A DNA stretch of 64,000 nucleotides from Paenibacillus cremeus (GCF_007786445.1 NZ_VNJI01000033.1:21071-85070); one strand, 5' to 3'; numbered from the stretch's first letter, positions 16,841-25,916 are shown. Program-made: numbers and translations. Notes: generated by a model from the sequence alone, not told the origin.

Positions 16841-17637
16841 AGGGCTGGGGTGCGGCGCTGATTGCTGCGTTTCAATTTTTGACCCGATTGCCGCTGCCGG
16901 TGAATTTGCACTATGATGATGCGTTGTTTCGTCGCAGCGTTGTGTTTTACCCCGTGGTCGGGGTCGTGCTGGGCTGGTTGCTCGTTGGCATTGGACAAAT
17001 GCTCCTCCTGATCGGTGTGCCGGTGCTCCCAGCCGCTGCATTGCTGCTCGCCAGCTGGGTAATACTGACCGGCGCACTTCATCTAGACGGCTTGATGGAT
17101 ACCGCAGACGGCATCCTAAGCCACCGGTCGCGCGAGCGGATGCTGGAAATTATGAAAGACAGCCGCGTTGGCGCGATGGGGGTGGTAGCCTGCGTTTTGG
17201 TGCTGCTGCTAAAATGGTCCTTGCTGCAGGAGCTGCTCAAACAGGGCGCGAGCCCGCAGCTCTTTCTGCTGCCGTTAGCCACGCTGTGGAGCCGCTGGTT
17301 TATGGTGGTCGCCATCGCGAGGTGGCCATATGCAAGGCAGGAACAGGGCGGCGGCATGGGCGGGATGTTTCGCGGCATCGGCTGGTTCACGCTGGCCGTA
17401 CAGACTGGTTTAGCTGTGCTGGCCGCATGCTTTACGGCGGAGGCGGCTGGCTTCGAAGCTTCGCGGGCGTGGGCGACAGCAGCTCTCTTCGGAGCGGTCT
17501 CGGGCGCAGCGGGCTTGATCATGAGCCGATATTTAAGCAGCAAGCTCGGCGGCTTGACCGGCGATACGTATGGTGCGATGAACGAGCTTTTGGAGGCGGT
17601 TCTACTGCTTCTTTTGCTATGGGCCATCGGAAGCTAG
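16819..17637 (+). CDS. cobS: Adenosylcobinamide-GDP ribazoletransferase (cobalamin synthase)
   Basis: A 272-residue polytopic CobS. AAFQFLTRLPLPV, FYPVVGVVLGWLL, GALHLDGLMDTADGILSHRSRERMLEIMKDSRVGAMGVV (the metal/phosphate-binding DGxxD block) and LGGLTGDTYGAMNELLE are all present. It joins adenosylcobinamide-GDP and alpha-ribazole in the membrane. GTG 16819 is favoured by GGGAGG nine bases before it; ATG 16828 is the alternative. The start lies inside the end of cbiB (22-base overlap), so the two are translationally coupled. Confidence 0.93.
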   Translation: MRAMDGLKGWGAALIAAFQFLTRLPLPVNLHYDDALFRRSVVFYPVVGVVLGWLLVGIGQMLLLIGVPVLPAAALLLASWVILTGALHLDGLMDTADGILSHRSRERMLEIMKDSRVGAMGVVACVLVLLLKWSLLQELLKQGASPQLFLLPLATLWSRWFMVVAIARWPYARQEQGGGMGGMFRGIGWFTLAVQTGLAVLAACFTAEAAGFEASRAWATAALFGAVSGAAGLIMSRYLSSKLGGLTGDTYGAMNELLEAVLLLLLLWAIGS

Positions 17638-17693
17638 CAGGTGGTTAACAGCAAGCGAAGCGCTGCATATTACAACTATAGGGGGACGAATAC

Positions 17694-20357
17694 ATGCTGG
17701 AGCGTTACGGACACGGCGGCGATTTGTGGACGGCGGCGGAGTCGTTCGGCCGGCCGAAGGAGCAGTTTCTCGACTTCAGCTCGAACATGAACCCGCTCGG
17801 ACCGCCAGAGGTGATCGGCCGCCTTGTGCAGGAGCGATGGCAGGAGGTGGCCCATTATCCGGATCCTGCGGTCCGGGAGCTGACACGGATGCTCGCCCAA
17901 AAGCACGGCGTGGAGCCGGAGTGCATTCTCGTCGGCAACGGCGCGGCGGAGCTGATCGACTTGGCCGTGCGGGTGCTGCAGCCGGGGGTGACGGGTCTCG
18001 CAAGGCCATCGTTTTCGGAGTACGAGGAGGCGGTGGACAAAATCGGCGCGCAGGTGCTGGATATCCCGCTGCAAGCGTCTTCAGGCTTCGAGCTGCAGCT
18101 GGCGGAGGTGCAGGCGGCATCGAAGCATTGTGATGTCCTGTTCCTCGGGCACCCGAACAATCCGACCGGACGACTGCTGCCAAAGTCCGTCGTGCAGTGG
18201 CTGCGTGGCGGGGACGTCCCGGCAGTCATCGATGAAGCGTTCCTCGATTTCTCGGAGCGCGAGGAGGAGCTGACGCTCATCCCAGCGGCGGCTCGCAGCC
18301 GGAATCTGACGGTCATCCGCTCGATGACCAAATTTTATTCGATCCCGGGACTGAGGCTCGGCTATGCCGTGGCACATCCAGATCGGATCAAGGCCATGCG
18401 CCGGCTGCAGGTGCAGTGGAGTGTCAATGCGCTCTCGCAATGGATCGGAACAGCAGTCCTAGCGGAAAAAGCATTTGCCAAGCGCACGCTAGCATGGCTC
18501 CCCAAGGAGCGTGCATGGCTGACCGCCGGGCTCAAAAAATTGGGGCTCATGGTATATGACAGTGACACCAATTTTATTTTGTTCTCGCTGAAGTCATTGG
18601 GCTTGAAAGTGCAGGAGCTGCAAGCCGAAATGGGGCGGCGAGGCGTGCTGATCCGCGACGCCTCCCTGTTTAAGGGGCTGAGCGACAGCGACGTCCGGGT
18701 GGCTGTGAAGCTGCGCGAGCACAATGAGCGGCTGCTGCAGGAGCTGGAGGCGGCCCTGAATATGCTAACCGACGCAGTCACGGCGACAACACCGCCTGCA
18801 CCCACAGAGCACGTCGCCCCTGTCACAAGCCGCCTTGCACCCACGCTAATGCTGCAGGGCACGGCCTCCGATGTCGGCAAAAGCCTGCTAACGGCGGCGC
18901 TCTGCCGCATCCTGCTGCAGGACGGCCGGCGCGTGGCTCCGTTCAAGTCACAGAACATGTCGCTGAACTCCTACGTCACGCCGGACGGAAAAGAAATCGG
19001 CCGGGCGCAGGGCATGCAGGCGGACGCCTGCCGCATTGCGGCGACGACCGACATGAACCCGATTTTGCTCAAGCCCAAAAAAGACATGGTCGCCCAAGTC
19101 GTCGTCCACGGCAAGCCGTACCGCGATCTGGAAGCCAGGGCGTACCGTGAGCAGTACCTCACGGTGGCGGAAGGCATCGTGAAGGAGGCACTGCACCGGC
19201 TAAGGGAAGCGTACGACGTCGTGGTGCTGGAAGGCGCGGGCAGTCCCGCGGAGGTCAACCTGAAGGACCGCGACATCGTCAATATGCGGCTGGCCGGTTG
19301 GGCGGAGGCGCCCGTGCTGCTGGTGGCCGATATCGACCGAGGCGGTGTATTTGCGTCCATCGTAGGGACGCTGGACATCTTAACCCCAGAGGAACGCGAT
19401 CGCGTCCAAGGGTTCATCATTAATAAATTTCGCGGGGACGTTTCGCTGCTGCAGCCCGGCATCGACTGGCTGGAGGAGCGAACGGGCAAGCCGGTGCTTG
19501 GCGTTATCCCTTACTTGCCGCAGCTGGGGCTGGAGGACGAGGATTCGGCCTCACTCGATCGCAGACTGGCTGAGACCGCCTTTGCCTCCTCCATGCCCGA
19601 TCTGCTGGATATCGCCGTGATCCGGCTGCCCCGGCTCTCCAACTTCACGGACGTCGATCCGCTGGACTATGAGCCGGATGTGCGGCTGCGCTACGTGACC
19701 ACCGCCGAGGAGCTCGGCCGGCCTGATGCCGTCATTTTACCGGGCAGTAAAAATACGGTCGACGACCTGCTGTACCTTCGGCAGAGCGGTCTGGACCGGA
19801 GGCTGATCGACTATGCTCTGGAGGCGCAAGGGGCGCTTGTGGGCATATGCGCGGGCTACCAAATGCTCGGCGAGCGGCTGCTCGATCCCGAGCTGGTAGA
19901 ATCGGATCAGCCGAAGCTGAGCGGGCTGGGGCTTTTTCCGACGGAGACGGTGTTTACGAAGGACAAACGCACGGTGCTGGCAAGCGGCACAACGAGTTTA
20001 TATGGCACCGGCACCAGCCTGCCGATTCAGGGCTACGAAATTCACATGGGCCGGACGTCATTCCTACAGCCTGTGGAGCACCCCTTCCTGCTGCTGCATG
20101 AAAACGGCAGCCATCATGCCGATGGCGTTATCAGTGCGAACGGGCGCTGTTGGGGAACGTACGTACATGGGATCTTGCACAACGACGATTTCCGGAGAGC
20201 GTGGCTGAACACTCTGCGCGAGCGCAAGGGCTGGCCTGCTCTGCCGGCGGAGCTGCGGTTCATGGAGCGAAGAGAAGCGGCGTTCGACCGGCTTGCAGAC
20301 CATGTCAGAGCTCACTTGGATATGAAGCGGTTATATGCGATGATAGATGTAACGTAA
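17694..20357 (+). CDS. Fused threonine-phosphate decarboxylase / cobyric acid synthase
   Basis: One uninterrupted 887-residue frame holds two enzymes. Residues about 1-365 are a HisC-like PLP decarboxylase (CobD): FLDFSSNMNPLGPP, YPDPAVRELT, NGAAELIDL, HPNNPTGRLLP, and SMTKFYSIPGLRLGY with the PLP lysine. A Pro/Thr/Ala-rich linker follows (about 366-382). The rest is cobyric acid synthase (CobQ/CbiP): GTASDVGKS, FKSQNMSLNSYVT, LEGAGSPAEVNL, DIDRGGVF, and a class I glutaminase-like domain with GICAGYQMLGE and a late His. CobD makes the aminopropanol phosphate arm and CobQ amidates the ring. The two are usually separate proteins. GGGGGAC precedes the ATG. Confidence 0.93.
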   Translation: MLERYGHGGDLWTAAESFGRPKEQFLDFSSNMNPLGPPEVIGRLVQERWQEVAHYPDPAVRELTRMLAQKHGVEPECILVGNGAAELIDLAVRVLQPGVTGLARPSFSEYEEAVDKIGAQVLDIPLQASSGFELQLAEVQAASKHCDVLFLGHPNNPTGRLLPKSVVQWLRGGDVPAVIDEAFLDFSEREEELTLIPAAARSRNLTVIRSMTKFYSIPGLRLGYAVAHPDRIKAMRRLQVQWSVNALSQWIGTAVLAEKAFAKRTLAWLPKERAWLTAGLKKLGLMVYDSDTNFILFSLKSLGLKVQELQAEMGRRGVLIRDASLFKGLSDSDVRVAVKLREHNERLLQELEAALNMLTDAVTATTPPAPTEHVAPVTSRLAPTLMLQGTASDVGKSLLTAALCRILLQDGRRVAPFKSQNMSLNSYVTPDGKEIGRAQGMQADACRIAATTDMNPILLKPKKDMVAQVVVHGKPYRDLEARAYREQYLTVAEGIVKEALHRLREAYDVVVLEGAGSPAEVNLKDRDIVNMRLAGWAEAPVLLVADIDRGGVFASIVGTLDILTPEERDRVQGFIINKFRGDVSLLQPGIDWLEERTGKPVLGVIPYLPQLGLEDEDSASLDRRLAETAFASSMPDLLDIAVIRLPRLSNFTDVDPLDYEPDVRLRYVTTAEELGRPDAVILPGSKNTVDDLLYLRQSGLDRRLIDYALEAQGALVGICAGYQMLGERLLDPELVESDQPKLSGLGLFPTETVFTKDKRTVLASGTTSLYGTGTSLPIQGYEIHMGRTSFLQPVEHPFLLLHENGSHHADGVISANGRCWGTYVHGILHNDDFRRAWLNTLRERKGWPALPAELRFMERREAAFDRLADHVRAHLDMKRLYAMIDVT

Positions 20358-20399
20358 TCAAGCGACTGATTTTAAAACAAGGTGTGGGAGGGGAATCGC

Positions 20400-20969
20400 A
20401 TGAAAATCTACACAAGAACCGGCGATGCAGGGCAAACCGGGGTAATCGGCGGCCGCGTGGACAAAGACGATGCCAGGGTCGAAGCGTACGGGACGGTGGA
20501 TGAGCTGAACTGTTTTGTCGGTCAGGCGATCGGGTTTCTGGATGCGGGGCGCGATGCGGATCTGATGGCGGATCTGCTGGAGATCCAGCATGAGCTGTTC
20601 GATTGCGGCGGGGATTTGGCGCTGCTGAAGCCGGATCAGAGACCGTTCAAGGTGACGGCGGAGATGGTCGACCGGCTGGAGACGTGGATCGACAAGTACG
20701 ATGCGGAGACGCCGGACATTCAGCGGTTTATTTTGCCTGGGGGGACGCAGGCTTCCTCAGCGCTTCACGTTTGCCGGACGGTATGCCGCCGGGCTGAACG
20801 CCGGGTGGTGACGCTGGCCCGCAAGCAGCCGATCAACGAAGAAGTGCGTAGGTATTTGAACCGGCTTTCTGATCTGTTTTTCACCGTAGCCCGGACGGCC
20901 AATCACCGCGCAGGCTCCCCGGATGTGGAGTATGTGCGAAGCGCAGAGGTGTTCAAACGCAAGCCATGA
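20400..20969 (+). CDS. PduO-type cob(I)alamin adenosyltransferase
   Basis: A 189-residue PduO/CobO-type (ACA) adenosyltransferase. YTRTGDAGQTGVIGG is the ATP-binding N-terminal motif, VEAYGTVDELNCFVG the first helix, FILPGGTQASSALHVCRTVCRRAERRVV the catalytic Arg/Asp block, and YLNRLSDLFFTVAR the C-terminal helix. It adds the 5'-deoxyadenosyl group to reduced corrinoid, completing the cluster. ATG 20400 follows GGGAGGGG. The next gene overlaps it by four bases. Confidence 0.93.
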   Translation: MKIYTRTGDAGQTGVIGGRVDKDDARVEAYGTVDELNCFVGQAIGFLDAGRDADLMADLLEIQHELFDCGGDLALLKPDQRPFKVTAEMVDRLETWIDKYDAETPDIQRFILPGGTQASSALHVCRTVCRRAERRVVTLARKQPINEEVRRYLNRLSDLFFTVARTANHRAGSPDVEYVRSAEVFKRKP

Positions 20970-21892
20970 GCTATTACAAGCCTTTAGAGTACATCGTTCC
21001 GGCGGAGGAAGACGGCTTTATGCTGCGGACGATTTTGCAAAAACGACTGATGATTTCCCGCAAGCTTCTGTCCCGGCTGAAAATGACCGAGCAGGGGATT
21101 ACCGTGAACGGGGAACGCAAGTATATCGACATCAAGGTAAAGGCGGGCGACCAGGTGGCGGTGCGGATGGTGGAGGAAACGTCGGACGATATTTTGCCCC
21201 AGCCGATTCCGCTGGACATTGTGTACGAGGATGAAGAGCTGCTGGTGCTGAACAAGCCGGCGGGCCGCATCGTCCATCCGACGCACGGCCATTATACCGA
21301 AACGCTGGCGAACGGGGTCGTCTACTATTGGCAGCAAAAGGGTGCGAATTACCGCTTTCGTCCGATTCACCGGCTCGATCAGGAAACATCGGGGACGCTC
21401 GCCATCGCCAAAAACCCGTACGTCCACCAGCAAATCTCCGAGCAAATGCAAGCCCACGAGCTGAAAAAAGAGTACGTCGCCCTCGTGCACGGCTGCCTGT
21501 CTAGCGACGAAGGCACGGTGGATGCGCCGATCGATCGTGATCCGGAGCAGCCGCACGTCCGCATCGTGACCGAATCCGGCTATCGCGCGGTGACGCACTA
21601 TCGGGTGGAGCGCCGCTTTCGGGAAGCTACACTCGTTCGACTGTGGCTGGAGACGGGCCGAACGCATCAAATTCGAGTGCATATGAAGCACTTGGGCCAT
21701 CCGCTCATTGGAGATAAGATGTACGGACTTACAACGCTAGACGATGTACCTCCGGATCACGGAATGGCGCGCCATGCACTGCATGCGGTCACACTCGGCC
21801 TAACGCATCCGATTCGCAAAGAATGGATGGAATTCCATGCGCCGCTCCCAGACGATATGCAGCAATGCATCGAGCAGCTGCTGGACCATTAA
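20966..21892 (+). CDS. RluA-family rRNA/tRNA pseudouridine synthase
   Basis: A 308-residue RluA/YhcT-type enzyme. An S4-like RNA-binding region occupies the first 80 residues (LQKRLMISRKLLSRLKMTEQGITVNGERKYIDIKVKAGDQV), then VLNKPAGRIVHPT and IHRLDQETSGTLAIAKN with the catalytic Asp (about residue 138), and ETGRTHQIRVHMKHLGHPLIGD. The ATG overlaps the adenosyltransferase stop (ATGA), so it is co-transcribed with the cobalamin genes although functionally unrelated. The RNA site modified cannot be told from sequence. Confidence 0.92.
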   Translation: MSYYKPLEYIVPAEEDGFMLRTILQKRLMISRKLLSRLKMTEQGITVNGERKYIDIKVKAGDQVAVRMVEETSDDILPQPIPLDIVYEDEELLVLNKPAGRIVHPTHGHYTETLANGVVYYWQQKGANYRFRPIHRLDQETSGTLAIAKNPYVHQQISEQMQAHELKKEYVALVHGCLSSDEGTVDAPIDRDPEQPHVRIVTESGYRAVTHYRVERRFREATLVRLWLETGRTHQIRVHMKHLGHPLIGDKMYGLTTLDDVPPDHGMARHALHAVTLGLTHPIRKEWMEFHAPLPDDMQQCIEQLLDH

Positions 21893-21957
21893 AAAAATCC
21901 GCTCTTCCAAGGCGTAAAGGGAACCATGCCCTGTACCTTGAATCAGCGGATTTTTTT
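21891..21957. terminator. Bidirectional terminator between convergent genes
   Basis: AAAAAAATCCGCT (21891-21903) and AGCGGATTTTTTT (21945-21957) are exact complements. They serve the + strand pseudouridine synthase and the - strand ydcF-like gene. Confidence 0.78.
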
Positions 21958-21967
21958 CTTCACTGCT

Positions 21968-22720
21968 TTACGGCTGCAGCATGCCCAAATACTCCTTCAT
22001 GGCTAACGCAAGGTCATCCATCGCGATGGAGCTTGGCAGCAGCTGTCTGGCGCTCCATCCGGCCCCGCGGCTTGCCATGTAGGCGACGGGGTATGGCGTC
22101 ACGGTCACCTGCTGCGTGCGAAAATGCTTAACGGCTCGAACCATATGCGAGGCGGAGGTGACCAGAATCGGATGCTGAAAGCCGTGCTCCCTCAGCATTT
22201 GAGCGGAATTGACCGCATTTTCCTGCGTGGTGCGGCTGCGATCCTCCAGCAAAATGTCGGTCTGCGGCACCCCCATCGCAATCAGCGCCCGCTTCGAGAT
22301 CTGCCCCTCATTGCCCGAATTCTCGTACACCTGTCCTCCCGAGATGAGGATGGGGAGCTTTTTTCTCGCGTACAGCTCGACCACGGCTGCCATCCGGCTC
22401 ATCGTAGTCTGACTGAGGCTGCTTTGATCATGCGGTCCGCTGGCATCGGGGGTTCCGGTCACTGCGCCGCCCGTCAGCACGACGTACACGTCGCCATTGA
22501 TGGCCGCAGGCGGTTCGTAGCGGCTCTCCAATGAGCGCAGGGCCGACTCCCCGACAGGCGGAATGGACACTAGATACAGCAGCGCCGTAAAGCCGAGAAG
22601 CACCCATGCAATTTTACTCTGATGCCTGTAGAGCAGCCACACGCTTACAGCCAGCATCAGCACGATGAATAAGCCGGGAGGCAGCACAAACATATATAAC
22701 GCTTTTAGCACATAAATCAT
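21968..22720 (-). CDS. YdcF/ElyC-family (DUF218) membrane protein
   Basis: A 250-residue protein with two N-terminal membrane segments (about residues 8-30 and 36-56) and an extracytoplasmic DUF218 domain. That domain includes VYVVLTGGAV, PILISGGQVYEN, DILLEDRSRTTQENAVNSAQML and PILVTSASHMVRAVKHFR. Relatives (YdcF, SanA, ElyC) act in envelope integrity or lipid carrier recycling, but no reaction is established. ATG 22720 has CGGAG upstream; an 11-codon longer TTG start is less likely. It is the only - strand gene in this region and is convergent with the pseudouridine synthase. Confidence 0.85.
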   Translation of the reverse strand: MIYVLKALYMFVLPPGLFIVLMLAVSVWLLYRHQSKIAWVLLGFTALLYLVSIPPVGESALRSLESRYEPPAAINGDVYVVLTGGAVTGTPDASGPHDQSSLSQTTMSRMAAVVELYARKKLPILISGGQVYENSGNEGQISKRALIAMGVPQTDILLEDRSRTTQENAVNSAQMLREHGFQHPILVTSASHMVRAVKHFRTQQVTVTPYPVAYMASRGAGWSARQLLPSSIAMDDLALAMKEYLGMLQP

Positions 22721-22922
22721 GGTTGGAACGCTCCGGTCAGATGAAATGGACAATCCATTTTCATTATCGGCGGATTGGCATTATTTTTCAACTAAAGGTA
22801 TGGTAAGTCGGATTTTTAGTGTGTGAATTGAGCGTTTTCGTTTGCAGGAGGGCGGCTTTCATCGGTATAATTGAGGACAGACCACCGTACACTCTACTAA
22901 TCGATAAGGATGGAAATAACAC

Positions 22923-23300
22923 ATGAACGGCAAACGCGTCACAATGTACTGGTATCCCCAATGCGGCACCTGCCGCAACGCACTGAAATCGCTGAAGGAG
23001 CAGGGAGTGGAGGTCGAGACGATCCATTTGTTTGAAACCCCGCCTTCCGCTGCCCACTTGAAAGAGCTGATTGCCCAGAGCGGGCTCGAGATTAAAAAAT
23101 GGTTCAACACCTCCGGTGAAGTGTATAAGGAAATGAAGCTGAAGGACCAGCTGCCGGGGATGAGCGCAGAAAATATGATCGAGCTGCTGGCCTCGAACGG
23201 AAGGCTGATCAAGCGTCCGGTCGTAACGGATGGACAACAGGTTACGGTCGGCTTTAAGCCGGAAACGTATGCGGAAGTCTGGGGGAGCACGAACAACTAA
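22923..23300 (+). CDS. ArsC/Spx-family thioredoxin-fold protein (YusI-like)
   Basis: A 125-residue ArsC/Spx-fold protein. YWYPQCGTCRNALKSLKEQG holds CxxC at about residues 14-17, and DLFETPPSAAHLKEL-type and KKWFNTSGEVYKEM blocks follow, with RPVVTDGQQVTVGFKPETYAEVW near the end. The last block matches the RP(V/I) cis-proline region typical of YffB/YusI relatives. It lacks clear Spx RNA-polymerase contact residues, so I favour a reductase-like or uncharacterised member over a global regulator. A metalloprotease gene starts 20 bases after it. Confidence 0.82.
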   Translation: MNGKRVTMYWYPQCGTCRNALKSLKEQGVEVETIHLFETPPSAAHLKELIAQSGLEIKKWFNTSGEVYKEMKLKDQLPGMSAENMIELLASNGRLIKRPVVTDGQQVTVGFKPETYAEVWGSTNN

Positions 23301-23319
23301 TTCTGGAGGGGGAACGCTG

Positions 23320-24393
23320 TTGCCGAACCAACCGAAACCGAAGAAGCAAAACCCGCTGTGGTATCTCGGTGCCGCAGTGATGTTCATTTTGGCCAAGGGT
23401 AAGTCGCTGCTGGCGCTGTTAAAGTTCGGCAAATTCGGCGGCGTGCTGATATCGATGCTGCTGTCGGTCGGAGCCTATGCGATTATTTATCCGTGGCAAT
23501 TCGCGATCGGCTTTGTGCTGCTGATCTTCGTCCATGAGCTGGGACATGTCATAGCCGCCAAGCAGAAGGGGCTGCCGGTCACAGCACCGGTGTTTATCCC
23601 GTTTCTCGGGGCATTGATCAGCATGAAAAAGCATCCCCGCGATGCCGTAACCGAGGCTTATATGGCTTACGGCGGTCCGCTGTTGGGCACGATTGGTGCA
23701 CTCGCCGTCTTTGTAGCTGCCTATCTGACGGATAGCGAGCTGTTTTACTCGCTGGCCTACGTCGGTTTTTTCCTCAACTTGCTCAATCTGCTTCCGATCC
23801 ATCCGCTGGACGGCGGGCGTATTGCTACGGCAATCTCCCGTTGGCTGTGGCTGATCGGCTTAATCGGCGGCTTATTTATCATTATTTATATTCGTTCGAT
23901 CTTGTTCTTCATCATCTGGGCTATGTTCGCGTACGACCTGTACAAAAAATATGTCAAGCACCGTCACCACGGCGAAGAACGGTTCGTCACGGCCAGCTTC
24001 CTTGTATCAGCCGAGCCGCTTATCGAGCAGGGCTATCTCATCCCCGGCACCGAGCATAAACGCGAGCTGCCTTTTGTCACTTTTTCCGACCTGGACGGTC
24101 AGCAATATGTGCGGGTGATGTGGGAGTCGCTGGATTTTAAAGGGACGGTCCCGCTGATGCATCAAGGCTTGATCAAGCGGGCGCATGTGACGAAGCTGGA
24201 CCATTTGCAAAAAGAAACCGGCCTGCATCTGATGATCCACTGCCAGATCGACTATACGCTGTATCAAAATGACAAGTACTATGACGTGCCTGTCGCCTCC
24301 CGCTGGAAATTCGGGATTGCGTACGTACTGCTCGCCGGCTTCCTGGTAGGGATGATGGCGCTTGTGCACCGCTTAGGCGATTTGAACGTGTGA
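23320..24393 (+). CDS. M50 (site-2 protease) family membrane protein
   Basis: A 357-residue membrane metalloprotease. The HELGH zinc motif is in the third hydrophobic segment (FVHELGHVIAAKQKG, about residues 74-80), and NLLPIHPLDGGRI is the second metal-ligand motif (LDG). A soluble C-terminal region of about 130 residues precedes a final membrane helix. Family enzymes cleave substrates within the membrane. The TTG start at 23320 follows GGAGGGGG. No substrate (such as an anti-sigma factor) is encoded nearby, so the target is unknown. Confidence 0.87.
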   Translation: MPNQPKPKKQNPLWYLGAAVMFILAKGKSLLALLKFGKFGGVLISMLLSVGAYAIIYPWQFAIGFVLLIFVHELGHVIAAKQKGLPVTAPVFIPFLGALISMKKHPRDAVTEAYMAYGGPLLGTIGALAVFVAAYLTDSELFYSLAYVGFFLNLLNLLPIHPLDGGRIATAISRWLWLIGLIGGLFIIIYIRSILFFIIWAMFAYDLYKKYVKHRHHGEERFVTASFLVSAEPLIEQGYLIPGTEHKRELPFVTFSDLDGQQYVRVMWESLDFKGTVPLMHQGLIKRAHVTKLDHLQKETGLHLMIHCQIDYTLYQNDKYYDVPVASRWKFGIAYVLLAGFLVGMMALVHRLGDLNV

Positions 24394-24483
24394 CGAAGCT
24401 CGAACGCATTAATGGACTAAATGATTAACCGCATAAACTTGTGCTGCACTACTCTCACTTTATTCGAAAAAGAGGTTAACCCC

Positions 24484-25665
24484 ATGAAGCAATTACGTTC
24501 TAATCGGCTGGCCGAACTCGGGTCGGCTATTTTTTCTGAAATGGCAGCGTGGAAAAAAGAAGTCATGGACCGCGGCGTCGACGTCATCGATCTGGGCATT
24601 GGCAGTCCGGACCGTCCGCCGTCCGCCCGGGTGATCCAAGCGCTGCAAGAAGCGGTCGCGGATCCAAGCGTGTACGGGTATCCGACCTCTGAAGGCAGCC
24701 TGCCGTTCCGGCAAACCGTCGCGAAGTGGTATAAGCATCGCTTTGGCGTCGAATTGAATCCCGAGACGGAGATCGTCACGCTGATGGGATCGCAGGATGG
24801 ACTGGCGCATTTGGCGCTGTCGGTTACGGATCCGGGAGACATCGTCATGGTGCCGGACCCAGGCTATCCGATATATTCCGCCAGCCTGGTCATCGCAGGG
24901 GTCACACCTTATTTCCTGCCGCTGCGGGAGGAGAATGATTTTCTCCCTGACCTGGAGCAAATTCCGCACGAAGTGGCTTCCAAAGCCAAATTTATGCTGC
25001 TCAACTATCCGAGCAATCCGTTGTCGGCGGTGGCTACGCGGGAGTTTTTCGAGCGCCTGGTTGCGTACGCGAAGCGTCATGAGCTATTGATCGTACATGA
25101 TTTGGCTTATTCCGAGATGGCATTTGACGGCTTTCGACCACCAAGTATTCTGGAAGTCGAAGGGGCTAAGGAGTGCGCCGTTGAGTTCCATTCCTTGTCG
25201 AAAAGCTTCAACATGGCCGGCTGCCGCATCGCGTTTATGGTCGGCCGATCCGATGTGGTCGAGTCGCTCCGCATTCTCAAGTCGAATATCGACTATGGGG
25301 TGTTTGTGGCTGTGCAGCGAGCTGGGATCGCAGCGCTGGAGGAGGACATGTCTCCGGAGAGCACGCCAGTGGCTGGCACGTATGAGCGGAGACGGGATAT
25401 TGTCGTGGATGGCTTGCGCCAAGCAGGTTGGAATATAGCCAAGCCGAAGGCTACGATGTTCATCTGGGCGCGCATTCCGGAGGGCTGGACATCTCGACAA
25501 ATTTCCCGGGAAATGCTGTATAAGGCAGGCGTTGTCGTAATTCCGGGCGACGCGTTTGGACAAGAGGGTGAAGGCTACGTCCGCATTGCGCTGGTGCAGG
25601 AAGAGGATCGCCTGCGGGAGGCGGTTGCGCGGATCGGAAAGTTTCTTCACGGCGCACAAGATTGA
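24484..25665 (+). CDS. Class I aminotransferase, LL-diaminopimelate aminotransferase-like
   Basis: A 393-residue fold-type I PLP enzyme. DVIDLGIGSPDRPPSARVIQALQEA, YGYPTSEGSLPFRQTVAKWY, GSQDGLAHLAL, VPDPGYPIYSA, NYPSNPLSAVA and EFHSLSKSFNMAGCRIAFM (Schiff-base Lys) are all present. The opening and the VPDPGYPIY block are closest to DapL-like aminotransferases. Whether it acts on LL-diaminopimelate or on another amino acid cannot be decided here. ATG 24484 follows AGAGGTTA. It is followed by repeat locus B and a terminator. Confidence 0.87.
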   Translation: MKQLRSNRLAELGSAIFSEMAAWKKEVMDRGVDVIDLGIGSPDRPPSARVIQALQEAVADPSVYGYPTSEGSLPFRQTVAKWYKHRFGVELNPETEIVTLMGSQDGLAHLALSVTDPGDIVMVPDPGYPIYSASLVIAGVTPYFLPLREENDFLPDLEQIPHEVASKAKFMLLNYPSNPLSAVATREFFERLVAYAKRHELLIVHDLAYSEMAFDGFRPPSILEVEGAKECAVEFHSLSKSFNMAGCRIAFMVGRSDVVESLRILKSNIDYGVFVAVQRAGIAALEEDMSPESTPVAGTYERRRDIVVDGLRQAGWNIAKPKATMFIWARIPEGWTSRQISREMLYKAGVVVIPGDAFGQEGEGYVRIALVQEEDRLREAVARIGKFLHGAQD

Positions 25666-25750
25666 GTGAATGGAAATGGACATGAACATGAAAAGCTACC
25701 TCAAAAACGCGGATGTACTCCTTCGAAAGGGCTCCGATCAGGGACATTTC

Positions 25751-25880
25751 TTACATAGCGCGCGCTAGAGCGCCCGATCGACAGCTAGCGTGGGCTGCAA
25801 AGCGGAAAAACCGCGCTAGAACGCCTGATCAACAGTTAACGCGGGCTGCAAAGCGGAAAAGCCGCGCTAGAGCGCCCTGA
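25751..25880 (+). repeat. Tandem 51-bp-period repeat, locus B (2-3 copies)
   Basis: Two full copies have GCGG cores at 25802 and 25853 (51 bp apart), each preceded by GGGCTGCAAA and followed by A3-4, CCGCGCTAGA and CGCC. A third, partial copy (CGCGCTAGAGCGCC, 25761-25774) is exactly 51 bp earlier. Core sequence and period match locus A near cobU. The 398-base gap between the aminotransferase and the broken ABC/kinase gene otherwise holds a terminator and a short promoter-like region. Confidence 0.8.
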
Positions 25881-25916
25881 GGTCAGTCAGCAGGGCCAGA
25901 CAATTAAATACAATTC

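Noticed and set aside
14215..17648. Several + strand open frames in other phases across the cobalamin genes
   Set aside because: Gly/Ala/Arg-rich shadows of cobT, cobU, cbiB and cobS; the real genes explain the region.
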